Source of the DNA: an uncultured Bacilli bacterium
GTDB lineage: Bacteria; Bacillota_I; Bacilli_A; RF39; UBA660
Assembly (NCBI GenBank): GCA_934162285.1
Contig: CAKPHY010000003.1
Location: 9,245 to 73,244 of the forward strand
Length of the DNA: 64,000 nucleotides
Direction: 5' to 3'
The notes under the pieces are model-generated. The model did not search any database. It was not told the origin of the DNA and saw only the letters and a list, made by a program, of their open reading frames with translations. A program made the position numbers and the translations under genes. Numbering within the stretch: position 1 is the first letter of the stretch; each line of letters begins with the position of its first letter. Below are positions 1 through 9,946 of this stretch, piece by piece.

Positions 1-1
1 T

Positions 2-2146
2 TTAGGTAACTACTATATTTCTAAAGAAAAAGCAGGACTTCCAGGTGAAGGTCGTGTATTCAAAGATGATAGTGAAGTATTAATGGCTTATGAAAGAAGA
101 GAAATAACTCTTCATACTCGTATTGCGTTACCTGTAAAATCATTTAAACATAAATTATTCCCAGATAAATATAAAGATTGTTATTTAGTAACTACTCCAG
201 GTAAAATTATTTTCAATGAAGCATTCCCTGATACTTTCCAATACATTAATGATGCATCAGAAGAAAATATTACTAATGTAACACCTGCTAAATACTTCTT
301 AGCTAAGGGAACAAATATAAGAGAAGCAATTGCTGAAATGCCTTTAGTAGAGCCATTTAATAAAGGAGCTTTAGGAAAGTTAATTGCTCAAATATATAAG
401 AGATATCAAACAACAGAAACTTCTGTAATGCTTGATAAAATTAAAAACTTAGGTTTCAAATATTCAACATTATCAGGAATTTCTATTTCAATCGATGATA
501 TTCAAGAAAGTAAAATTAAACCAGAAGTAATTAAACGTAGTCAAGAATTAGTTGATCAAGTTAATAAACAATTTAAACGTGGTTTAATTACTAATCAAGA
601 GCGATATGAAAAAGTTATTCAAATTTGGTCAAGTGCTAAAAGTGAAATTTCTAAAGAATTAGGTCAAATGATTAAAGAAAACAAAGATAACTCCGTAGCT
701 ATGATGATTGATTCAAAAGCCCGTGGTGATATCGGTTCTTTAACTCAGTTAGTTGGTATGCGTGGTTTGTTCACTAAGCCAACTGGAGACTTTATCGAAA
801 TCCCAGTACTTTCAAACTTTGCTGAAGGAGTAACTATTTCTGAATTCTTCTTGTCAACACACGGTGCTAGAAAAGGTGCTGTAGATACAGCCTTAAAAAC
901 AGCCGATGCCGGATATTTAACGAGACGTCTTGTTGATGTTGTTCAAGATATTATCGTTCGTGAAGAAGATTGTGGCACTGATGATGGTGTTGAAGTAAGA
1001 GCTTTTGTTAATGAAAAAGATGGATCAATTGTTGAAAAACTTGAAACTCGTATTTTAGGTCGTTTCACAAGTAAAAAAGTAATTAATCCAACAACAGGAG
1101 AAGTAATAGTTCCAGAAAATACATATTTAACAGAACAATTAGTTGATAAAATCATGAAAGCTGGCGTTGAAGCTGTTTCAATTAGAACAGTCTTAACCTG
1201 TAAGAGTGACCATGGTGTTTGTCAAAAATGTTATGGTCGTAACTTAGCAACAGGTTCTATGGTTGAAGTTGGTGAAGCTGTAGGTATAATGGCAGCTCAA
1301 TCAATCGGAGAACCAGGAACACAGTTAACAATGCGTAACTTCAATACTGGTGGTGTAGCCGGTGGCGATGATATCACTCAAGGTTTACCACGTGTTGAAG
1401 AAGTATTCGAAGCTCGTAATCCAAAAGGAAAAGCTACAATTTCAGAAATCAATGGTGTTGTTACAGCAATTGAAGAAGAAAATGGTAAATTTGTAATAAG
1501 TGTTAAAAATGATGTTGAAACTCGTGAACACGTAACTAACTATGGTACTAAACCAGTAGTTAAAATCGGTGACGAAGTTAAAGCAGGAGGACGTTTAACA
1601 CATGGACCTATTAATCCAAAAGAATTATTAAGTGTTACGGATCCAATAACTGTTCAACAATATATTTTACTTGAAATTCAAAAAGTTTATGGTTCTACTG
1701 GTGTAGATATCAATGATAAACACATTGAAGTAATGGCTCGTCGTATGATTAACAAAATTAAAATTGTTAATTCTGGTGATTCATTATTCTTACCAGGAAC
1801 AATGGTAGATATAAGAGAATTTACTAAAGCAAATACAAGCTTAATTCTTGAAGGCAAAATTCCAGCAACTGGTAACCCAGTATTGCTTGGTATAACTAAG
1901 GCTTCATTAGAAACTGATTCATTCTTATCAGCAGCTTCATTCCAAGAAACTACACGTATCTTAACTGATGCGGCTATTCATGGAAAAGTTGATCACTTAC
2001 AAGGATTAAAAGAAAATGTTATTATTGGTAAACTAATTCCAGCCGGAACTGGTGCTCGTAAATATCGTGATGTAAGTTATACAATGGAAAATGAAATCGT
2101 TGATGATGAACCATTAGATGCTTTAGAACAAGAACTAATGGATTAA
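2..2146 (+). CDS. rpoC: RNA polymerase beta' subunit, C-terminal part (5' truncated by window edge)
   Basis: This is the catalytic beta' subunit of RNA polymerase; the reading frame is open from the first bases of the window, so the N-terminal half lies upstream. Visible landmarks in order are the bridge-helix/rim region (KARG-type segment near 715-725), a Cys cluster CxxxxxxCxxC at about 1199-1230 that binds the second structural zinc, the trigger-loop signature EPGTQLTMRNFNTGG near 1309-1350, and the conserved LPRVEEVFEAR segment that follows it. The C-terminus is acidic. An intrinsic terminator follows the stop codon directly, so this is the end of the presumed rpoB-rpoC operon. About 714 residues are visible. 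Identity is secure from the trigger loop alone. Confidence 0.98.
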   Translation, partial: LGNYYISKEKAGLPGEGRVFKDDSEVLMAYERREITLHTRIALPVKSFKHKLFPDKYKDCYLVTTPGKIIFNEAFPDTFQYINDASEENITNVTPAKYFLAKGTNIREAIAEMPLVEPFNKGALGKLIAQIYKRYQTTETSVMLDKIKNLGFKYSTLSGISISIDDIQESKIKPEVIKRSQELVDQVNKQFKRGLITNQERYEKVIQIWSSAKSEISKELGQMIKENKDNSVAMMIDSKARGDIGSLTQLVGMRGLFTKPTGDFIEIPVLSNFAEGVTISEFFLSTHGARKGAVDTALKTADAGYLTRRLVDVVQDIIVREEDCGTDDGVEVRAFVNEKDGSIVEKLETRILGRFTSKKVINPTTGEVIVPENTYLTEQLVDKIMKAGVEAVSIRTVLTCKSDHGVCQKCYGRNLATGSMVEVGEAVGIMAAQSIGEPGTQLTMRNFNTGGVAGGDDITQGLPRVEEVFEARNPKGKATISEINGVVTAIEEENGKFVISVKNDVETREHVTNYGTKPVVKIGDEVKAGGRLTHGPINPKELLSVTDPITVQQYILLEIQKVYGSTGVDINDKHIEVMARRMINKIKIVNSGDSLFLPGTMVDIREFTKANTSLILEGKIPATGNPVLLGITKASLETDSFLSAASFQETTRILTDAAIHGKVDHLQGLKENVIIGKLIPAGTGARKYRDVSYTMENEIVDDEPLDALEQELMD

Positions 2147-2152
2147 AGATAA

Positions 2153-2176
2153 CAGACATAAATTATGTCTGTTTTT
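2153..2176 (+). terminator. Intrinsic terminator after rpoC
   Basis: An 8-bp perfect stem (CAGACATA with TATGTCTG) closed by a 3-nt loop is followed by a run of five T. It separates rpoC from the next gene, which has its own promoter. Confidence 0.9.
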
Positions 2177-2188
2177 CTTTATCTAAAG

Positions 2189-2216
2189 TTGAAAAAAAAT
2201 AAAATTATGCTATAAT
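2189..2216 (+). promoter_or_regulatory. Vegetative-type promoter for the gene at 2233
   Basis: TTGAAA (2189-2194), a 16-nt spacer and TATAAT (2211-2216). The predicted transcription start is near 2223, so the ATG codons at 2215 and 2221 cannot be the translation start. Confidence 0.75.
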
Positions 2217-2232
2217 GAAAATGGTGATAAAA

Positions 2233-2877
2233 ATGGAAGAATATAGAAGTCATGTTGCAGGTATCGTTAATAAAATATGTGGTTTATATCCAGAAATTGA
2301 TCATGATGCCTACTTGAATCAAGTTTTAAATATAAAATTAGTTGAAAATGAAGATGTAACTGATAAAAAACCTTTATTTTTTGACCCTATAAGTGGAACA
2401 ATAAAAGTAAATTCTTTAGAAATAGCAACCGGAAAATATGATTTAGACTATTATATGACAGTAGCTATGCTTATGATGCGTTATCCATATAATAATGAAT
2501 TAGATGGAATAAGATATGGCTTTAATTCTGGTATTGCTAATAGTTTAGTCGGTAATACCATTTTAGAAACTTCAAATGAATTAGAAAATGGTATTGATAT
2601 ATATGAACCATTACGTGATTGTGTTCAAGACTTAAATAATAAAATAGGAGCTGATGCTACAATTAGATTATGTTCATCAATAACATTAGAAGATTTTGCA
2701 ACTTATTATAGTGAAATAGGTTTGCAAAGTTTAGAAGAATTTTTAGATCAAACCACTTATTTATTAAAAAATGGTATAAATATAACTGAAAAACAATCAG
2801 AAGGACTAGTAACTGATATTAAAAATAGTCAGCCAGCTGTTGAAATTGCTTTAAATCCTGCTAAAAGTTTAGGTTAA
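2233..2877 (+). CDS. Uncharacterised protein, 214 residues
   Basis: I do not recognise this protein. It is acidic, soluble-looking, without a signal peptide, membrane segment or obvious catalytic motif; the middle (about residues 75-110) is rich in Tyr, Met and Gly and may be a compact helical core. The start at 2233 is chosen because GGTGA at 2223-2227 sits five bases upstream, as in many genes here, and because the two earlier in-frame ATGs overlap the -10 box. It stands alone between the rpoC terminator and the T-box leader of pheST. No function is proposed. Confidence 0.75.
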   Translation: MEEYRSHVAGIVNKICGLYPEIDHDAYLNQVLNIKLVENEDVTDKKPLFFDPISGTIKVNSLEIATGKYDLDYYMTVAMLMMRYPYNNELDGIRYGFNSGIANSLVGNTILETSNELENGIDIYEPLRDCVQDLNNKIGADATIRLCSSITLEDFATYYSEIGLQSLEEFLDQTTYLLKNGINITEKQSEGLVTDIKNSQPAVEIALNPAKSLG

Positions 2878-2880
2878 TGG

Positions 2881-2909
2881 TTGATTTTAATATTTAAATA
2901 TTGTATAAT
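2881..2909 (+). promoter_or_regulatory. Promoter of the pheST T-box leader
   Basis: TTGATT (2881-2886), a 17-nt spacer and TATAAT (2904-2909), just upstream of the T-box leader; it begins four bases after the preceding stop codon. Confidence 0.8.
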
Positions 2910-2919
2910 TTAGTTAATT

Positions 2920-3120
2920 TTTAAAGCGATGAAGAGAAGTAGTAATATTTGGAATGTTTAAAGAGAGTCAAAGGTTGGTGGAATTTGATAACAAGATAAA
3001 TATGAATTCGTCTTGGAGCATTATATTTAAAAAATATAACGATGACGCGTTTTAGTCAAAGAGTAAAAATTAAGGTGGTACCACGAGCAATTCGTCCTTT
3101 GGGGATGAATTGCTTTTTTT
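2920..3120 (+). promoter_or_regulatory. T-box riboswitch leader, phenylalanine specifier
   Basis: The leader carries the hallmark T-box sequence AAGGTGGTACCACG at 3072-3085, whose centre pairs with the free acceptor end of uncharged tRNA. A Stem I region follows the promoter (GATGAAGAGAAG near 2929-2940). The likely specifier codon is TTC (Phe) at 3007-3009, followed by a purine as is usual. The T-box is followed by the terminator helix 3087-3113 (GCAATTCGTCC with GGATGAATTGC, one G-U pair) and seven T (3114-3120). The alternative antiterminator uses the 3072-3097 segment. Specifier and downstream genes agree: pheS begins at 3134. Confidence 0.93.
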
Positions 3121-3133
3121 ATAGGAGGAAAAA

Positions 3134-4186
3134 ATGTTAGAAGAAATTAAAAAAATTCAAAATGAATTAGAATCTAAAATATCTAATGTTAAAAATATGG
3201 AAGATTTAAATAATCTTAAAACCTATTATTTAGGTAAAAAGGGAGTTGTATCAGCTCTAGGCCCAATGATGGCTAGTTTAAATGCCTTAGAAAAAAAAGA
3301 GTGTGGTTTAAAATTAAATGAGTTGAAAAATTCTATAAATGAAGCATTAGAAACAATACGTGTTAAATACGAAAACGAAGAAATGAATAAAAAATTAGAA
3401 AGTGAAAAAATCGATGTAACTTTACCAGCAACTAAAATTCGTGTTGGAGCACCTAATCCTTTAGAAAAAATAATTGAAGAAGTTGAAGAATTATTTATTT
3501 CTATGGGATATGATGTTGTAGATGGCCCAGAAATTGAAGAAGATCATTACAATTTTGAACTTTTAAATATTCCTAAAGGACATCCTGCTCGCGATGCTCA
3601 AGACACTTTCTATATTGAAGATGAAAATGTTTTACTTCGTAGTCAAACTTCACCAGTTCAAGCTCGTACTATGTTAGCAGCACATGGATCGAAACCAATT
3701 AGAATGATTTGTCCAGGAAAAACTTATCGTCGTGATAACGATGATGCAACGCATTCTCATCAATTTATGCAAATTGAAGGTTTATTAGTTGATAAAAATG
3801 TTAGTTTAAGTGATTTAAAAGGTACTTTTGATGTCGTTGCTAAGCGTTTATTTGGTGAAGATGTTGAAACCCGTTTTAGACCTAGTTATTATCAATTCAC
3901 TGAACCATCAGTAGAAACTGATATTAGTTGTTTTAATTGCCATGGTAAAGGATGCAATATTTGTAAGAATACTGGATGGATTACCGTTTCGGGAGCTGGT
4001 ATTGTTCATCCTAATGTTTTAAGAAATTGTGGATATGATCCTGATGTTTGGACGGGTTTCGCTTTTGGTTTTGGTGCTGAAAGATTAGCTATGTTAAAAT
4101 ATGGCATTAATGATATACGTACATTCTATATGACAGATTTAAGAGAAGCAAATGCCTTTGAAAGAGAGGAGAGTCATAATGATTAG
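3134..4186 (+). CDS. pheS: Phenylalanine--tRNA ligase alpha subunit
   Basis: PheS is the catalytic class II subunit of the (alpha-beta)2 enzyme that charges tRNA-Phe. At 350 residues it has the usual length. The first ~90 residues form the charged N-terminal coiled-coil arm that contacts tRNA; the class II core follows, with motif 2-type residues in the LLRSQTSPVQAR and GKTYRRDNDDATHSHQF segments and motif 3 in GFAFGFGAERLAMLKYG near the C-terminus. A Cys cluster (CFNCHGKGCNIC, about residues 274-285) is present as in many bacterial PheS. AGGAGG lies at 3123-3128. The gene is controlled by the Phe T-box leader and overlaps pheT by 8 bases. Confidence 0.97.
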   Translation: MLEEIKKIQNELESKISNVKNMEDLNNLKTYYLGKKGVVSALGPMMASLNALEKKECGLKLNELKNSINEALETIRVKYENEEMNKKLESEKIDVTLPATKIRVGAPNPLEKIIEEVEELFISMGYDVVDGPEIEEDHYNFELLNIPKGHPARDAQDTFYIEDENVLLRSQTSPVQARTMLAAHGSKPIRMICPGKTYRRDNDDATHSHQFMQIEGLLVDKNVSLSDLKGTFDVVAKRLFGEDVETRFRPSYYQFTEPSVETDISCFNCHGKGCNICKNTGWITVSGAGIVHPNVLRNCGYDPDVWTGFAFGFGAERLAMLKYGINDIRTFYMTDLREANAFEREESHND

Positions 4187-6548
4187 TTTAGATTGGGTTA
4201 AAGATTATATAGATATATCTGATCAAGATTTAAAAGAACTTGCTGTTAAAATTACTAAAGCTGGTATAAACATTGAAAAAGTAATAACTAATCATATTGA
4301 TAATTTAGTTATAGGTGAAGTGGTAGATTGCGTTGATCATCCAAATAGTGATCACTTACACGTTTGCCAAGTAAATGTTGGTAATGAATTAGTGCAAATT
4401 GTATGTGGAGCTAGTAATGTAAGAAAAGGTCTTAAAGTTATTGTTGCTTTACCAGGAGCTGTTTTACCAGGTAATTTTGTAATTCAAAAAGGTAAAATTC
4501 GCGATGTTGAATCAAATGGTATGTTATGTGCTTTATTCGAGTTAGGCTTAGAAGAAAAAACCGAAGAAAATTATAACAAAGGAATCTGTGAATTACCAAG
4601 TGAAGCTAAAGTTGGAATGGATCCTTTAAAATATCTAGGATTAGAAGATACTTTGTATGAACTTGATATTCATAAACACCGCAATAACGATTGTTATTAT
4701 CACATCGGTTTTGCTTATGAAATCGGGGCTATTTTAAATCGTCCTGTGACATTACCTAATCATGATTTTACTGAAATAAGTGATAACATAAATGAACATT
4801 TTAGTTTAAAAGTAGAAACTAGTAAATGTCCTTATTATTTAGCTAAAATGGTAACCGGAGTAGAAATAAAAGAATCTCCAGATTTTATCAAGAAAAGATT
4901 AACAAGTGCTGGCATGCGTCCAATTAATAATGTTGTTGATATTTCTAACTATGTTATGCTTGAATATGGTCAACCAATGCACTTCTTTGATTATGATAAA
5001 TTAGGTAATAAAATTGTTGTAAGAGATGCTTATTCTAATGAAAAAATAATTACTTTAGATAATAAAGAAAGAGTATTAAAAGCATCAGATATTGTTATTA
5101 CAGATGGAACTAAACCTGTTTGTATAGCAGGAGTTATGGGTGGCTTAAATACTGAAGTAGATCAAACAACTAAAACAATTTTAATTGAAAGTGCGATTTT
5201 TGATGCTACAAGTATCCGTTATACAGCTAATAATTTAAATCTAAAAAGTGAAGCTTCTATAAGATATGGTAAAGGATTAAATTATGAATATACCTTAGAA
5301 GCCTTGTTAAGAGCTTGTTCATTACTTCAAAAATATGCTAATGCTAAAATTCTTACTGGTATTGTTAAACATGATCAAGTTAATAAAGAGCCAAAGATTG
5401 TTAAATTTAAAACTGAAGCTGTTAATAAAATGCTAGGTATTACTATTGATACTAAAGATATGGAAGTAGAATTAAATCGTCTAGGCTTCCCATATGTATT
5501 AAACGTTAATGAATTTACTGTTACGATTCCAGCTCGTCGTTTAGATATTGATCCGAATGTTAATGATATTGCTGAAGAAATTGGTAGACTTTATGGTTAT
5601 CATAATTTAGTTTCAACTTTACCAAAAGTCGAAATAAAAAAAGGTGAATATGTTGGTGATGTTCGCTTAAGAAAAACAATTTCTAAACGTCTACGTGCTT
5701 TAGGATTAAATGAATGCAAAACTTATACTTTAGTTTCTAAAGAAATGGCTGAACGTTTTAAATATGAAAATAAAGAATGTATTTATTTACCAAATCCATT
5801 AAGTGCTGATAAAGCTGTAATTAGAACAACTTTAATTCCTTCACTTATGAATGTTTATGAATATAATAAAGCCCGTAAAGTAGAAGATATCTTTTTATAT
5901 GAAATTGCTAAAACTTATGATGTTAAATACAATGAAGATACTAAAATAGCTGGTCTTGTTTATGGTAATGCTATAAATAATAGTTGGCAAGGTAACTATA
6001 AAGCTGACTTCTATTATTTAAAAGGCGTTGTTTGCAACTTACTTGAATATTTAGGATTTAAAAATCGTTTTACATTTGTACCTGCAATAATACCTGATTT
6101 ACATCCAGGGATCAGTGCTCATATTTTATTAGATAATGAAGAAATTGGTATTATTGGTCGTATTAATCCTAATTTAGTTAAAGAAGAAGTTTATGTTTTT
6201 GAATTATCAATGAATAAACTTTTGAAACCTGTAAAACCAATAAAATACAAACCTTCAAGTAAATATCCAAGTATTATTAAAGATATGGCCTTTATTTTAG
6301 ATAAAAACATTTTAAATCAAGATGTAATTAATACTATAAGAACTAATGGTGGCAGATATTTAACTGATATTAAAGTCTTTGATTTATATCAAGGTGATAA
6401 AATTAGTTTAGATAAAAAATCAATTGCTTATTCATTAACATTTAATAGTAATGAATCAACATTAAGTGATGAAGAAGTAACTACTATTTTTAATAAAATA
6501 ATTGCTGCGGTTACTGATAAATTTAATGCCATTTTAAGAGATAAATAA
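4179..6548 (+). CDS. pheT: Phenylalanine--tRNA ligase beta subunit
   Basis: PheT is the large non-catalytic subunit carrying tRNA-binding and editing domains; 789 residues fits the family. An EMAP/OB-type tRNA-binding domain lies at about residues 40-150 (PNSDHLHVCQVNVG...GASNVRKG), followed by the B3/B4 editing domain, the B5 domain and the C-terminal ferredoxin-fold anticodon-binding domain (KYPSIIKDMAFIL onward). The start at 4179 (MISLDWVKDYID) is preferred over the upstream in-frame ATG at 4152 because GAGGAGA at about 4166-4172 precedes it and homologs start there; it gives an ATGATTAG overlap with pheS. The two genes are co-transcribed and terminate at 6536-6563. Confidence 0.97.
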   Translation: MISLDWVKDYIDISDQDLKELAVKITKAGINIEKVITNHIDNLVIGEVVDCVDHPNSDHLHVCQVNVGNELVQIVCGASNVRKGLKVIVALPGAVLPGNFVIQKGKIRDVESNGMLCALFELGLEEKTEENYNKGICELPSEAKVGMDPLKYLGLEDTLYELDIHKHRNNDCYYHIGFAYEIGAILNRPVTLPNHDFTEISDNINEHFSLKVETSKCPYYLAKMVTGVEIKESPDFIKKRLTSAGMRPINNVVDISNYVMLEYGQPMHFFDYDKLGNKIVVRDAYSNEKIITLDNKERVLKASDIVITDGTKPVCIAGVMGGLNTEVDQTTKTILIESAIFDATSIRYTANNLNLKSEASIRYGKGLNYEYTLEALLRACSLLQKYANAKILTGIVKHDQVNKEPKIVKFKTEAVNKMLGITIDTKDMEVELNRLGFPYVLNVNEFTVTIPARRLDIDPNVNDIAEEIGRLYGYHNLVSTLPKVEIKKGEYVGDVRLRKTISKRLRALGLNECKTYTLVSKEMAERFKYENKECIYLPNPLSADKAVIRTTLIPSLMNVYEYNKARKVEDIFLYEIAKTYDVKYNEDTKIAGLVYGNAINNSWQGNYKADFYYLKGVVCNLLEYLGFKNRFTFVPAIIPDLHPGISAHILLDNEEIGIIGRINPNLVKEEVYVFELSMNKLLKPVKPIKYKPSSKYPSIIKDMAFILDKNILNQDVINTIRTNGGRYLTDIKVFDLYQGDKISLDKKSIAYSLTFNSNESTLSDEEVTTIFNKIIAAVTDKFNAILRDK

Positions 6549-6563
6549 TTTTATCTCTTTTTT
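6536..6563 (+). terminator. Intrinsic terminator after pheT
   Basis: AAGAGATAAA pairs with TTTATCTCTT (10 bp) around a 4-nt loop and is followed by a T run; the stem overlaps the pheT stop codon. Confidence 0.9.
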
Positions 6564-6614
6564 GGTATAAAGAAATAAATTATTCATAGTATTAACTAGA
6601 ATAAGGGTGAATAA

Positions 6615-7805
6615 ATGAAAAAAATAATTTTATGGTTGTTAGTTTTAATTCCTTGTTTCATTAAAGCTGATGGAGTTACTTATGAAGCAAGTATAGGTGA
6701 CAATTATTATTCAACGCTTGAAGAAGCTTATGAAGCAGCTAAAACCGATGATGTAATTGTACTAAGAAGTAATGTTTCTTTAGAAAAAACATTAGTTGTT
6801 TCTAAAAAAATTGTTATTAATATGAATGGTAAAAACATTCAAGCTAAACAAGAAGTTTTAAGTGTAAAAAATGGTAATTTAAAACTTACAGGAAAAGGAA
6901 CAATTTTAGAAACAACACCTACACTTTATGGAATTTTACTTAGAGGTTCAAAAAGTGTAAACGATACTGATTACTCTATAGTTGAAGTAGGAAAAGATGT
7001 AACAGTAAAAGCGTGGGCTCCAATTTTTATTGATCACTATGATGCTGATAATAAAGTTTCTTATGGAGTTAAGGCCTTAATATATGGTAATCTTATTGGA
7101 ACAGATAATCAAAGTGATAGCAGTGGTCCAGGTGTTTATATTAATGGCGACGTGAAAAATAAAACTAATTATCCTCAAGTTACACTTTATGATGGAGCTA
7201 GTATAACTGCAACCGGTCCGGGAATATATCAAGCTGGTTATGCTAAAACAATTGTTAATAAAGCAACTATTACAGGAATCGAATCAGGAATTGCTATTAA
7301 GTCTGGAATTCTAAATTTATTAGGTGCAACAATTAATGCAACAGGTGCTAAAAAAGATCCTGTAGCTGCCAGTGGATCTGTAAATCCAACCGGGGCTGTT
7401 TTACAAATTGAATCTAATAAAGCTTATGCTGGTGATATGGAAATTACAATTGATGGTGGCACATATACTAGTAAAAATTCTTATGTAGTTGTTGAATATT
7501 TAGCTGAGGGAACTGATCAAACTCAAGTAAAAAGTTTTGAAATAAAATCAGGAAAATTCACATCAGGCAGTGGCGTACCTATATTTTTACTATCAAGTTC
7601 TTTTAAAGAAAAATTTGGTAAATTTATAAAAGGTGGCGAATTTTCAGAAGATGTTAATGGTTATAAAACTGTAAGTAAAGAATATGATATTGATATAGAA
7701 GAAGAAAAGAAAAGTCCATTTGGAATTATAATTGTAATAGTAGTTTTACTTGTAGCTGGTTATTTTGGTTATAAATATTATTTAAAAAATTATAAAAAAT
7801 ATTAA
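6615..7805 (+). CDS. Secreted, membrane-anchored beta-helix-like surface protein
   Basis: The 396-residue protein starts with a signal peptide (MKKIILWLLVLIPCFIKA, likely cleaved after about residue 18), has a long Gly/Asn/Thr-rich body with repeated short beta-strand patterns (for example VTLYDGASITATGPGIYQAG, then TIVNKATITGIESGIAIKSG) and ends with one hydrophobic segment (about residues 368-386) plus a basic tail KNYKKY. That layout suggests a right-handed parallel beta-helix held outside the cell by a C-terminal membrane anchor. There is no LPXTG motif. GGGTGAA precedes the ATG. It is monocistronic between two terminators. Adhesin or polysaccharide-binding roles are guesses; no catalytic residues could be assigned. 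Confidence 0.8.
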   Translation: MKKIILWLLVLIPCFIKADGVTYEASIGDNYYSTLEEAYEAAKTDDVIVLRSNVSLEKTLVVSKKIVINMNGKNIQAKQEVLSVKNGNLKLTGKGTILETTPTLYGILLRGSKSVNDTDYSIVEVGKDVTVKAWAPIFIDHYDADNKVSYGVKALIYGNLIGTDNQSDSSGPGVYINGDVKNKTNYPQVTLYDGASITATGPGIYQAGYAKTIVNKATITGIESGIAIKSGILNLLGATINATGAKKDPVAASGSVNPTGAVLQIESNKAYAGDMEITIDGGTYTSKNSYVVVEYLAEGTDQTQVKSFEIKSGKFTSGSGVPIFLLSSSFKEKFGKFIKGGEFSEDVNGYKTVSKEYDIDIEEEKKSPFGIIIVIVVLLVAGYFGYKYYLKNYKKY

Positions 7806-7814
7806 TATATTATA

Positions 7815-7850
7815 AAACTCATAATTATTAAATAATTATGGGTTTTTCTT
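7815..7850 (+). terminator. Intrinsic terminator after the beta-helix-like gene
   Basis: A 14-15-bp AT-rich stem (AAACTCATAATTATT against AATAATTATGGGTTT, one G-U) with a very short loop, ending in five T. Confidence 0.85.
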
Positions 7851-7996
7851 TGTGAACAAATCTATAATTTAGTTAATATTATCTCAATAATAAGATATGA
7901 TATTGAAAATAATTAACTTTTAATTGACTTTATTATATTGATTATTATAAAATTATAAAGAAATTGCAAACTTTTATAATTTTAAAGGAGAGTAAA

Positions 7997-9946
7997 ATGC
8001 GTGAAGAATTAGAATATTTAGACTATACAATTGATAAATATAATGAAGTAATTGATGATTCTAAGTTAAAACTTAATAACCTAAGAGAATTATATAAACA
8101 CAATTATGAAGCCATGTTAGAAGAAAAATTTAGATTAGAATCAGAGATTAATTCTATTGAAAAAGCTAAATCAAATCCTTATTTTGCTAGAATTGATTTT
8201 AAAAGTAAAAATTTTCTTGATAAATGTTATATTGGTAAAAAAGGTGTAACTGATTATGATAATAATGTTATTACTGTAGATTGGAGAGCACCTATTTCAT
8301 CTTTGTATTATGATTCTAATGTTGGTGAGTGTAAATATATAGCTCCTGAAGGAATTATAGAAGGAATTTTGTTGTTAAAAAGACAATATACTATTGAAAA
8401 AGGAAAATTAATCAATTTTAATGATGTCGACACTGTAAGCAATGATGAACTGCTAAAACCATATTTAAGTGTTTCGGCTGATAACAGACTTAAAAATATA
8501 GTATCAACAATTCAAAGTGAACAAAACCAAATAATAAGAGAAGATATGTATAAAAATTTAGTTATCCAAGGAGTAGCAGGATCGGGAAAAACAACAGTTG
8601 CACTTCATAGAATAGCCTACCTAGTTTATAATAATCGTGAATTATTTAAATCAAGTGATTATATGGTAATAGGGCCAAATAAATTTTTTGTTAGTTATAT
8701 TTCTAATATATTACCGGATTTAGACGTTAATGGGGTAACTCAAAATACTTTAGATGAACTTTTTTTAACATACATGAAAGAAGACTTCAAGATAAATAAT
8801 TCCCTTGATATTATAAAGGATACAGATGAAGTATCATATTATAAAGTATCTATGAATATGAAAAAAGATATAGATGATTACTTTGAACAATTAGAAATAT
8901 TACCTAATGAAGACTTTATTGTCGATAAAATAAAAGTATTAGATAAAAACTATATTAAAACAATTTATGAAGAAATAAATAAGAATATTTTTAAAAATAT
9001 TAAATCAAGAATAAATAGATTAATCTTATTGTTAGAAAAAGATATAGATGATAATTTTTCTAATATATCAAAAAAATATATAAATAACGAAATAAGTCAT
9101 AAAAATATAGAAAACTTTAAAAATAATATTAATAATTACTTAAAAAAATATTTTGTTATTTTGAATAAAAAACCAAAATCAATATATATGGATATATTAA
9201 AAAATAAAGGAATTGATTGTTCTTATTTAAATAAAAACCAAATAAATATCGAAGATATACCAGCATTAATGTATATAAAATATAAATTATCCGGTAGTAA
9301 TGATTTTGATAATTATAGACATATTGTAATTGATGAGGCCCAAGATTATGGTGAATTCACTTTTTATTTATTAAACAAATTATTTAAAAATGCTAGTTTT
9401 AGTATTTATGGAGATCTTGCTCAAAGTTTGTATTCTTATAGAAGTATTGATAATTGGGAATGTTTAGAAAAAATCTTTAATAATTTTCAAATATTAAAAC
9501 TGAACAAAAGTTATCGTACAACGATAGAGATAATGGAAGAAGCCAATAAAATAAATGAATTGTTAAACTTAGATAAAGCAATTCCTGTTATAAGACATGG
9601 AAAAGAAGTGTCTTACACCAATAAAGAAATATTAGATTTAATAAATGAAATTAAAAGTAGATATAAAACAATTGCAATTATAACTAAGACTCAAGAAGAA
9701 GCTAATAATTTGTATGGAAAGTTAAAAGAAAAAATTAAAATTAATTTAATTAATTCTAGTAATTTAAACTATGATAGTGATCTAAATATATTGCCTAGTT
9801 ATTTATCTAAAGGACTAGAGTTTGATTCTGTAATAATAGTAGGAGAAAATGGTTTTGATAAAAATAATAAACTAGAAATGAAATTATTGTATGTTTCCAT
9901 GACTAGAGCTCTTCATGAATTGTATATAAAAAAAGAAATCGTTTAA
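7997..9946 (+). CDS. HelD-like UvrD/Rep superfamily 1 helicase
   Basis: A 649-residue superfamily 1A P-loop protein. Walker A is GVAGSGKTT at about residues 191-199, Walker B is VIDEAQD at about 443-449; DLAQSLYSYRS (motif III), SKGLEFDSVIIV (motif V) and LLYVSMTRA (motif VI) follow in order. A charged coiled coil occupies the first ~60 residues and a large helical insertion lies between motifs Ia and II, which is the HelD arrangement: HelD proteins bind RNA polymerase and recycle stalled complexes. It is shorter than the roughly 770-residue Bacillus protein. The start at 7997 follows AAAGGAGAG (7983-7991); a TTG at 7964 lies upstream of this ribosome-binding site and is rejected. A DNA-repair helicase role is the alternative. 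Confidence 0.88.
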   Translation: MREELEYLDYTIDKYNEVIDDSKLKLNNLRELYKHNYEAMLEEKFRLESEINSIEKAKSNPYFARIDFKSKNFLDKCYIGKKGVTDYDNNVITVDWRAPISSLYYDSNVGECKYIAPEGIIEGILLLKRQYTIEKGKLINFNDVDTVSNDELLKPYLSVSADNRLKNIVSTIQSEQNQIIREDMYKNLVIQGVAGSGKTTVALHRIAYLVYNNRELFKSSDYMVIGPNKFFVSYISNILPDLDVNGVTQNTLDELFLTYMKEDFKINNSLDIIKDTDEVSYYKVSMNMKKDIDDYFEQLEILPNEDFIVDKIKVLDKNYIKTIYEEINKNIFKNIKSRINRLILLLEKDIDDNFSNISKKYINNEISHKNIENFKNNINNYLKKYFVILNKKPKSIYMDILKNKGIDCSYLNKNQINIEDIPALMYIKYKLSGSNDFDNYRHIVIDEAQDYGEFTFYLLNKLFKNASFSIYGDLAQSLYSYRSIDNWECLEKIFNNFQILKLNKSYRTTIEIMEEANKINELLNLDKAIPVIRHGKEVSYTNKEILDLINEIKSRYKTIAIITKTQEEANNLYGKLKEKIKINLINSSNLNYDSDLNILPSYLSKGLEFDSVIIVGENGFDKNNKLEMKLLYVSMTRALHELYIKKEIV

